From NCBI GenBank assembly GCA_003542615.1, contig DPKG01000014.1, forward strand, positions 72,828 to 108,799: 35,972 nucleotides of DNA. The letters are read 5' to 3'. The stretch's first letter is position 1. Every line of letters starts with the position of its first letter. Position numbers and translations under genes: made by a program. The notes beneath the pieces are model-generated. The model made no database searches. It was not told where the DNA came from and saw only the letters and a program-made list of their open reading frames with translations. Shown here one piece after another: positions 31,140 to 35,972 of this stretch. The DNA comes from Candidatus Shapirobacteria bacterium. GTDB lineage: Bacteria; Patescibacteriota; Microgenomatia; UBA12405.

Positions 31140-32363
31140 ATGATGTTGGGGAAATCGTTAAAAAATACCGGTGTTCAGGTAGTCGGAAAGGCTATAACGG
31201 TATTGATAAGTTTGGTGACAACAGCGATTTTGGTGAGGAAATTGGGAACCGTAAATTACGGATTGTTTACTTTGGTGACGGCAGTATTGATATTGTTGGA
31301 TTCGTTGGCTGATTTTGGAACCAGGGTGATAGGAGTGCGGGAAGCGGCAAAAGATGTTTCGAATCATCCGGGTATATTTAAGAATTTAGTGGTTTTGAGA
31401 TTGGTGATGGCGAGTGGGGCGATGATGATAGGTTTGGTGTGGCTTTTGGTTTATCCGGGGATTTCAGATATAAGAAATGAAATTTTGTTGGCATTGTTGA
31501 TGAGTGGTTTTACTTCCCTAGCAGGTAGCTTGGAGATAATTTTTCAAAGCAAGATGAGATTGGATTTGAAAACTTTAATGGATGTGGCTTTTCCGGGATT
31601 ATTTCTGATATTTTTGCTTGTTTGGGGTGGAAATCTGACCTTATTGTGGGTATTTGGTGCTTATTTGGCAGCCAGAGGAGTGAGTTTGATTTGGGGGGCA
31701 TGGCTGGTAAACAAAATATGGAAGCTGGAGCGATTAAAAAATGTTTTGGTTGATAAAAAAACCTGGGGATGGTTATTAAAAGAATCGTGGCCGATGGGGC
31801 TTTATTTGATCATTTTTACTTCATATGACCGAGCTTTGGACTCGATGATAATAAATCACTATTGGGGGGCAAGCAGTGTGGCCTGGTACGGCCTGGGATA
31901 TAAGATTTACGGAAATTTGATCATGCCGGCATACTTTTTTATAAGTAATGTGTTTCCGATGTTATCGGTAAAAAACAGAGATAAAAAAAAGATTTTTGAC
32001 CGATCTTTATTGATTTCTTTAGTAATGGCTTTAACAGTAATGGTAGTTATGTATGTTTTGGCGCCGTTGGCAATTAAGATTTTGGCCGGAGATAGTTTTT
32101 ATGCTTCGGTGGAAGTGTTGAGAGTGTTGTTGTTAGCTTTGGGGTTTTCCTATATTGGTCATATAGTTGGATTTACTTTAATTTCGGAGGGGGGTCAAAA
32201 AGAAATGTTGAAGGTGGGCTTAGCAGCATTATTAATAAATTTGGTATTAAACCTTTTATTAATCCCCTACTTTGGGATAATAGCAGCGGCCTGGGTGACG
32301 GTGTTGACTGAGGCGATAGCAGCCGGGATGATGTGGTTTTATTTGAGAAAAAAGAGTTTGTAG
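31140..32363 (+). CDS. Polysaccharide flippase (MATE/Wzx-like)
   Basis: 407 residues, with about twelve hydrophobic helices in two halves. The N-terminus KNTGVQVVGKAITVLISLVT, then LVRKLGTVNYGLFTLVTAVL and DFGTRVIGVREAAK, is characteristic of the oligosaccharide flippase family (RfbX/Wzx). It would turn lipid-linked sugars from the inner to the outer membrane leaflet. Shares a 38-base upstream element with the O-antigen ligase-like gene before it. Confidence 0.92.
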   Translation: MMLGKSLKNTGVQVVGKAITVLISLVTTAILVRKLGTVNYGLFTLVTAVLILLDSLADFGTRVIGVREAAKDVSNHPGIFKNLVVLRLVMASGAMMIGLVWLLVYPGISDIRNEILLALLMSGFTSLAGSLEIIFQSKMRLDLKTLMDVAFPGLFLIFLLVWGGNLTLLWVFGAYLAARGVSLIWGAWLVNKIWKLERLKNVLVDKKTWGWLLKESWPMGLYLIIFTSYDRALDSMIINHYWGASSVAWYGLGYKIYGNLIMPAYFFISNVFPMLSVKNRDKKKIFDRSLLISLVMALTVMVVMYVLAPLAIKILAGDSFYASVEVLRVLLLALGFSYIGHIVGFTLISEGGQKEMLKVGLAALLINLVLNLLLIPYFGIIAAAWVTVLTEAIAAGMMWFYLRKKSL

Positions 32364-32471
32364 TTTTTTTGCGGCCAAATTTCATTTAAATGATATCTTT
32401 ATAGCCTTGGTGTACTTACATTATTCTTTTATTGTAAATACAATTTTGGGATCTTTTTGGCCGCAAAAAAA
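32364..32471. repeat. 108-base element with 16-bp perfect terminal inverted repeats
   Basis: TTTTTTTGCGGCCAAA (32364-32379) is exactly the reverse complement of TTTGGCCGCAAAAAAA (32456-32471). The 76-base inside has a second stem ATTGTA-AA-TACAAT at 32431-32444. It begins on the base after the flippase stop codon. It has no open frame. The far arm ends in A-run rather than T-run, so it is not a standard plus-strand terminator. Confidence 0.8.
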
Positions 32472-32687
32472 TACATTATTAGCTTTGACTTCGCCTTGAA
32501 ACACAAACATTTATTTAAAAAAATTCTTACTAAATATTCTTACTCCCCTATCTCTGTTATTACATTTTTTCACGTTCCATCATCTCCTCCCAGGGTGTAT
32601 TGAAGGCAAACTTAGAGATATTAACCGCATAATAATCGAAAGATTACCGTATCGGTTTTGATTTAATTTGAATGAGATAAAATGCTT
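32472..32687. other. Gene-free stretch before the SDR-DUF4012 gene
   Basis: I find no gene or RNA in these 216 bases. ACCG-TAT-CGGT at 32646-32656 is a short palindrome 32 bases before the -10 and could be an operator. Confidence 0.4.
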
Positions 32688-32693
32688 TACAAT
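32688..32693 (+). promoter_or_regulatory. Leaderless -10 for the SDR-DUF4012 gene
   Basis: TACAAT, then AAAACC, then ATG at 32700. It argues against the in-frame ATG at 32682, which lies upstream of the hexamer. Confidence 0.65.
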
Positions 32694-32699
32694 AAAACC

Positions 32700-35600
32700 A
32701 TGAACGAGTATTTGCCGAAGGCTTTAATTAACGGGGTGGAATGTTTTGGGGCCAAAAAATTAATTGAGAGATTGTTGGATCAGGATATTGGAGTGATTGG
32801 ACTAGGAAGAGGATTGTTGATTGAGGATAAAAGGGATAAGTGGGAAGAGAGAGGGGATTTAAATGAGGTTGAGGATAAATTGAGTTATGTGTTTGATTTT
32901 AAAGGTGAAAGGAAGGTGTGGGATAAAGCCGGAGATGATGGGGCAAAATTGGTGGTGATTTTGAGTAATTTTGATGATTGGCAGGAGACTGAGGAAGCTT
33001 TGAAAAATAGCGGAACTAATTGGAGGCTGGTGGTGGGTTGGGGGGTGTACGGACTGGGGATGAGAGATGATGACTTGATTGCCAAGGTAGTAAGAGAAGC
33101 GGTACGGAATGAAAGTCTTTCGTTACCACAGGAGAATAGGGCTTTGAGATTGTTGGCGATTGATGATTTTATTGAGGTGGTGTTGAGGGCGTGTTTTTTG
33201 TCGGGGACTGAGGGTGAGGTGTTTGAAGTGGCCGGAGAAGAGGTAAGAAGTGAAAAAATTGCAGAAATATTGGTAAGTGAGGCAAAAATGACGAAGGTTG
33301 AGCTAAAGGGCTATAAAGGAGAGATAAATAATTTGGATAAGGTCAGGGCGGAGGCGGTTTGGAGTAAGTTGAGGTGGAAGCCGGAATTTGAATTTAAGGA
33401 CGGGGTAAAGGAGTTGTTGCAGTATTATTTTTCACGAATGGATGAGGAAAATAGAACTTTAAAGAAATCTCTAAAAATTAAAAAAAATAAGGTTTTGCCG
33501 AAATTTGAGGTGGAAGTGGAGGAGGTGGAGGAGGTGGTGGAGGTGGAGGAGGAAGAGGTGTTGGAAAAGGTTAAGGAGGAAGTGGAGGTGGTGGTGCCTA
33601 AAGAACCGGAAGAGCCCGAAGAAATGGAAGAACTGGTGCCGTTAAAAATATGGAAAAAAAATAAAGAAGAGTTGATTAGGTTACAGCAGGCGGAGTTGAC
33701 TAAAGAGAAAGAGGAAGAAGAAAAACCAGAAGAAGAGGAGGTAGTGGAAGAAGTGGAAGAAAACGATGTCGGAGTGGTGGAGATTAAGGAGATTAAGGAG
33801 GTTAAGTTAGAAAAATCAAAACCGATGAGGAGATTGAGGAAGAAAGTTGATTGGATGGGGATGAAAATTTATGGAATTTTTTTGGTGGCAATTTTGTTAT
33901 TGCTGATGTTGGTCGGACCGGTAAAGTGGGTTTGGGTGACAAAAAGGGCAGTAGATGTGGCAACGGGGTTTCCCGGATTGGTAAATGCGGCAAAACAGGA
34001 TGAAAATGAAATGGTGAAGGATTTGGAAGAAAGTGTAATAAAGGTGAGGGAGACACAGGAAAGCTTGGATGCTTGGGGTTTGAAGAAATTGGCAATTTTT
34101 CGTAATTTTGATTCGGGTTTGAGGGTGGTGGCGGATTTGTTGGATTTGGAGAAAGAGTCGGTAAGGGTGTTGAGATTGGGTGAGAATATGGCTGAGGGAG
34201 TGATGGGTGAAGGCGAGGTGGAGTGGGAGAGTTCGATTGGGGAATTGGAAAAAGAATTAACGATATTGGAATCGAAGGCGGGGATATTGCAGGCGAGGTT
34301 GGGAGGAGATTGGAATTGGCTATCAAGAGATTGGCGACAAAAACTTAGTAAGGGGATGATTGTTTTGGAAGAATTAAGGGGTTATTTGGGGACGGGAAAA
34401 AGATCATTGGCGTTTTTACCGGAAATATTGGGAGTAAATAATGGGAGGAAAGAATATTTGATGTTGTTTCAAAATGAAATGGAGCTGAGGCCGAGTGGCG
34501 GATTTATCGGGTCATATGGGATATTAACTTTTGAGGGAGGTAAACTAATTAATTTGGAAATTAAGGATATTTATGCGGCGGACGGACAGTTAAAAGGGCA
34601 TGTGGAACCTCCGTGGGAAATCAGAGATATTTTGGGGGAGGGCGGTTGGTATATGAGGGATGCTAATTGGAGGGCGAGTTTTCCGGTGGTGGCGGCAGAT
34701 TTGCAATGGTTTTTGGAAAAGGAGACAGGAAGGAAGGTGGACGGGGTGATCGGAGTAGATTTGGCATCGGTGGGTGAGATATTGGGGGTGACGGGGGAGA
34801 TTTATGTGCCTGATTTTAAAGAAAAGGTGGGTAAAGATAATTTATATGAACAGGCTGAATTTTATTCCGAGAATCAATTTTTTCCGGGATCGAATCAGAA
34901 GGAGAGTTTTTTGGGCACTTTAGGGAAACAATTGTATGAAGATATTAAAGCGCTGAAGGGAATGAAGAGGGTGGAGTTGATAAAGGCAATGGTGGATATG
35001 TTGGAATCAAATGATATCCAAATAGCTTTAAACGATAAGAATGCCGGAATGGAGGTGGCAAGATTGGGTTGGGACGGGTCGCTGTTTAATAATAGCTGTG
35101 AAGGAGATTGTTTGGCGGATTATTTGTATATAGTGGAGGCAAATTTGGGGGTAAATAAGGCTAATTACTTTTTGTATCGAAATATAGAACAGTTGGTGGA
35201 GATATCGTTGGGAGCGGTAAGCAGGGTGGTGAAAATTAATTATGAAAATACGGCTAAAAATTCGAATTGGCCGGGGGGTGATTATAAAAACTATATGAGG
35301 GTTTATTTGCCTAAAGATGTGAATTTGTCACAGGTAAGTATTTATGACGGGAACGATCCATCTTCAAAGAAAATTTACATGCCAAATGAATTGAAGATTG
35401 CCCAGGTGGCCGGGAAGAAGGAAGTGGGTTTTTTGATGACGGTGCCGGTAACTAAAAAAAGAGTGGTGGAGATCAGATATACCAGCAATATTGATTTGAG
35501 CAATAAGAATAAATTTTCCTATATGAATTATATTCAAAGACAGCCAGGTTATGGTCAGACCGGATTTGTAGCATTGGTGAATTATCCGGAAGGATGGGGT

Positions 35601-35702
35601 CCGGCACAGGTGCAGCCGGTGGCGAGTGTGATAAATAATAAATTGTTATTTAATCAGAAATTGGAAAAAGATATTAAAATCGGAGTGGAGATAATAAAGT
35701 AA
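32700..35702 (+). CDS. Degenerate SDR - transmembrane - DUF4012 fusion protein
   Basis: 1000 residues. Residues 1-245 resemble an NAD-dependent epimerase (extended SDR): a first strand with the Gly-rich loop degraded to NGVECFGAKKLIERLL, WRLVVGWGVYGLGM, LLAIDDFIEVVLRA and EVFEVAGEE. The catalytic YxxxK is not visible, so it is probably a non-catalytic relative. Residues about 260-375 are a Glu/Val/Lys-rich linker. One membrane helix lies at about 388-410 (MKIYGIFLVAILLLLMLVGP). The remainder is extracytoplasmic and holds DUF4012: NEMELRPSGGFIGSYG (about 590) and ANWRASFPVVAADLQWF. DUF4012 relates to LytR-CpsA-Psr-like envelope proteins only loosely; its function is unknown. Genomic position after Wzy/Wzx-type genes suggests work on surface glycans. 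Confidence 0.85.
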   Translation: MNEYLPKALINGVECFGAKKLIERLLDQDIGVIGLGRGLLIEDKRDKWEERGDLNEVEDKLSYVFDFKGERKVWDKAGDDGAKLVVILSNFDDWQETEEALKNSGTNWRLVVGWGVYGLGMRDDDLIAKVVREAVRNESLSLPQENRALRLLAIDDFIEVVLRACFLSGTEGEVFEVAGEEVRSEKIAEILVSEAKMTKVELKGYKGEINNLDKVRAEAVWSKLRWKPEFEFKDGVKELLQYYFSRMDEENRTLKKSLKIKKNKVLPKFEVEVEEVEEVVEVEEEEVLEKVKEEVEVVVPKEPEEPEEMEELVPLKIWKKNKEELIRLQQAELTKEKEEEEKPEEEEVVEEVEENDVGVVEIKEIKEVKLEKSKPMRRLRKKVDWMGMKIYGIFLVAILLLLMLVGPVKWVWVTKRAVDVATGFPGLVNAAKQDENEMVKDLEESVIKVRETQESLDAWGLKKLAIFRNFDSGLRVVADLLDLEKESVRVLRLGENMAEGVMGEGEVEWESSIGELEKELTILESKAGILQARLGGDWNWLSRDWRQKLSKGMIVLEELRGYLGTGKRSLAFLPEILGVNNGRKEYLMLFQNEMELRPSGGFIGSYGILTFEGGKLINLEIKDIYAADGQLKGHVEPPWEIRDILGEGGWYMRDANWRASFPVVAADLQWFLEKETGRKVDGVIGVDLASVGEILGVTGEIYVPDFKEKVGKDNLYEQAEFYSENQFFPGSNQKESFLGTLGKQLYEDIKALKGMKRVELIKAMVDMLESNDIQIALNDKNAGMEVARLGWDGSLFNNSCEGDCLADYLYIVEANLGVNKANYFLYRNIEQLVEISLGAVSRVVKINYENTAKNSNWPGGDYKNYMRVYLPKDVNLSQVSIYDGNDPSSKKIYMPNELKIAQVAGKKEVGFLMTVPVTKKRVVEIRYTSNIDLSNKNKFSYMNYIQRQPGYGQTGFVALVNYPEGWGPAQVQPVASVINNKLLFNQKLEKDIKIGVEIIK

Positions 35703-35712
35703 TTAAAAATTT

Positions 35713-35972
35713 ATGAAAAATTTTAAAAGAGTTAGGGAGGATTTTGAGTGTGAGAATTGCGGGGAGACGGTAAAAGGAGACGGGTATACCGATCATTGCC
35801 CCGGGTGTTTGTGGGGGAAACATGTGGACAGAGAGGTTCCGGGGGACAGAGAGTCGGATTGCGGAGGGATGATGGAGCCGGTGGCGACGGAGTATAAAGG
35901 GGGAAAATTTAAAATTAAATATAAATGCAGTAAATGTAGTCATGTTTTTTGGGTGAAGGAAGGAAAGGGGGA
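35713..35972 (+). CDS. RNHCP-domain zinc-ribbon protein (3' end outside window)
   Basis: From the ATG at 35713 the frame stays open for 86 codons to the window edge. It starts MKNFKRVREDFECENCGETV and continues DHCPGCLWGKHVD, then CGGMMEPV and YKCSKCSHVFW. The CxxC pairs and the NHCP-like segment (here TDHCPGC) are the hallmarks of the RNHCP family (PF12647), small predicted zinc-binding proteins of unknown role. It follows the DUF4012 gene by 10 bases and is probably co-transcribed with it. Confidence 0.85.
   Translation, partial: MKNFKRVREDFECENCGETVKGDGYTDHCPGCLWGKHVDREVPGDRESDCGGMMEPVATEYKGGKFKIKYKCSKCSHVFWVKEGKG

Noticed and set aside
33480..33800. Glu/Val-rich run as a repeat expansion
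   Set aside because: The GAGGTGGAG-like DNA is imperfect and fits the purine bias of the plus strand and the acidic linkers of neighbouring proteins; no exact tandem unit persists.
1..35972. tRNA, rRNA, tmRNA genes or CRISPR arrays
   Set aside because: I saw no T-arm-like GTTCGAATC context with a matching acceptor stem outside coding sequence, no rRNA stretches, and no regularly spaced repeats; a covariance-model scan was not possible here.

Overview
The window looks like a chromosomal segment of a Candidate Phyla Radiation (Patescibacteria) bacterium, most likely of the Microgenomates side. The grounds are: moderately AT-rich DNA; a DUF4012 protein, an RNHCP protein at the right edge, and a PrgI/TraC-like/VirB4 type IV secretion cluster of the kind common in that group; very tight gene packing; few Shine-Dalgarno sequences; and ordinary use of TGA as a stop (as in trxB), which argues against the recoded Gracilibacteria/SR1. 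The lineage call is inference from gene content.

Layout. 1-5059 (minus) is a copper module: a BlaI/CopY-type repressor and an M56 membrane protease, then an operon of an HMA-TauE/SafE-cupredoxin fusion, a CopZ-like chaperone and CopA (cut by the left edge). Two near-identical palindromic operators sit in identical promoter positions before the repressor gene and before the copper operon. 5072-13357 is a mixed housekeeping region: HAD phosphatase, ECF sigma factor with a small membrane partner, a secreted Gln-rich protein plus lipoprotein, MutM, an ABC-type membrane domain without its ATPase, TrxB, a CAP-domain protein, a GT4 glycosyltransferase and a stand-alone 5'-3' exonuclease. Several of these genes carry small palindromic repeats inserted in frame.

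13433-22779 (plus) is a type IV secretion-like locus: PrgI-like protein with a C-terminal beta-sandwich domain, TraC-like protein, VirB4 ATPase, a 1122-residue membrane protein ending in two candidate peptidoglycan-cleaving domains, and three small membrane or lipoproteins. 22776-29751 is the replication-start gene neighbourhood: dnaN, an AAA+/winged-helix protein, a Nudix-like gene, dnaA with DnaA boxes on both sides, then rpmH-rnpA-yidD-yidC-jag. 29840-35972 holds cell-surface genes: an O-antigen ligase-like protein, a polysaccharide flippase, an SDR-DUF4012 fusion, and the start of an RNHCP gene.

Two properties run through the whole window. About twenty start codons are preceded by a Pribnow-like hexamer ending 5-7 bases upstream, often with an extended -10 TG, which points to leaderless transcription as a main way of starting genes. 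The plus strand is G-rich over C in every block I counted, on both sides of dnaA, so the base skew does not turn over at the putative origin.
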